Origin: Sulfuricurvum sp. | GTDB lineage: Bacteria > Campylobacterota > Campylobacteria > Campylobacterales > Sulfurimonadaceae | DNA: 32,353 bases | Direction of reading: 5' to 3' | Assembly (NCBI RefSeq): GCF_022759005.1 | Contig: NZ_JAEMQA010000126.1 | Location: forward strand, 1 to 32,353 | Shown here: one piece after another, positions 32,301 through 32,353 of the stretch | How the letters are laid out: every line of letters begins with the position of its first letter | Position numbering within the stretch: position 1 is the first letter of the stretch | Program-made: the position numbers and the translations under genes | The notes under the pieces: generated by a model | Told to the model about the DNA's origin: nothing | Database searches by the model: none | What the model saw: only the letters and a program-made list of their open reading frames with translations

Positions 32301-32353
32301 ACCTTAACACCGCTATTATCGTCCCCGTAAATAATATCGGCACCGGCACCGGC
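26315..32353 (-). CDS. giant RTX/beta-strand-repeat T1SS substrate (adhesin-like), C-terminal 2012 aa; N-terminus outside window
   Basis: Frame remains open to the window edge ([82 protein letters not shown]...). Many GGxGxDxL(x) nonapeptides, Thr/Ser/Asn/Gly rich, no Cys seen. Confidence 0.92.
   Translation of the reverse strand, partial: [2012 protein letters not shown]
29343..29432 (-). repeat. internal RTX nonapeptide block
   Basis: [28 protein letters not shown]. Confidence 0.75.
29798..29934 (-). repeat. internal RTX nonapeptide block
   Basis: [46 protein letters not shown]. Confidence 0.85.
30600..31360 (-). repeat. about 74-80-aa imperfect protein repeats within the RTX protein
   Basis: Repeated [69 protein letters not shown]; DNA landmarks GTGTTGGTACCG (30681), GTATTGGTACCG (30921), GTGTTGGCAACG (31143). 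Confidence 0.7.
31590..32353 (-). repeat. main RTX nonapeptide block(s)
   Basis: Tandem [45 protein letters not shown] and [40 protein letters not shown]. Confidence 0.9.

Noticed and set aside
31590-32353. CRISPR-like repeat array at the right end
   Set aside because: Periodic DNA is explained by 9-residue (27-nt) RTX codon repeats in an open frame; no constant repeat with variable spacers.

Overview
The window reads as a chromosomal segment of a Campylobacterota (Epsilonproteobacteria)-like organism; this is inferred from gene content and order, not from a search. Left part: the 3' end of rpoC, an orphan HicB-like gene, the str-type block rpsL-rpsG-fusA (no tuf after fusA), a small scar holding two gene remnants, then bpt (ate-like) and prfB on the minus strand. 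Middle: panC, a lipoprotein gene, a PBP2/FtsI-type transpeptidase gene behind flgB-flgC-fliE (with a good sigma-54 promoter match), and an ftsW-like gene followed by murG. Right part (about 16.2-32.35 kb, all minus strand): a tightly packed locus built around type I secretion. In transcription order it has a giant cysteine-free RTX/beta-strand-repeat protein (runs off the window), a T1SS ABC transporter, an HlyD-type adaptor, a membrane-anchored Cache-like sensor with no output domain, a MotA/ExbB-like protein with a long cytoplasmic tail, a small MotB-like protein with a membrane Asp, a TolC-family protein, a small secreted Lys-rich protein and a TPR-glycosyltransferase-like protein. The most interesting signal is this combination. 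It resembles Salmonella SPI-4 (SiiABCDEF) in pairing a proton-channel-like pair with a giant T1SS adhesin, but has a different cargo and adds a sensor protein and a possible glycosylation module. All family calls come from reading the protein sequences by eye; no database search was run.
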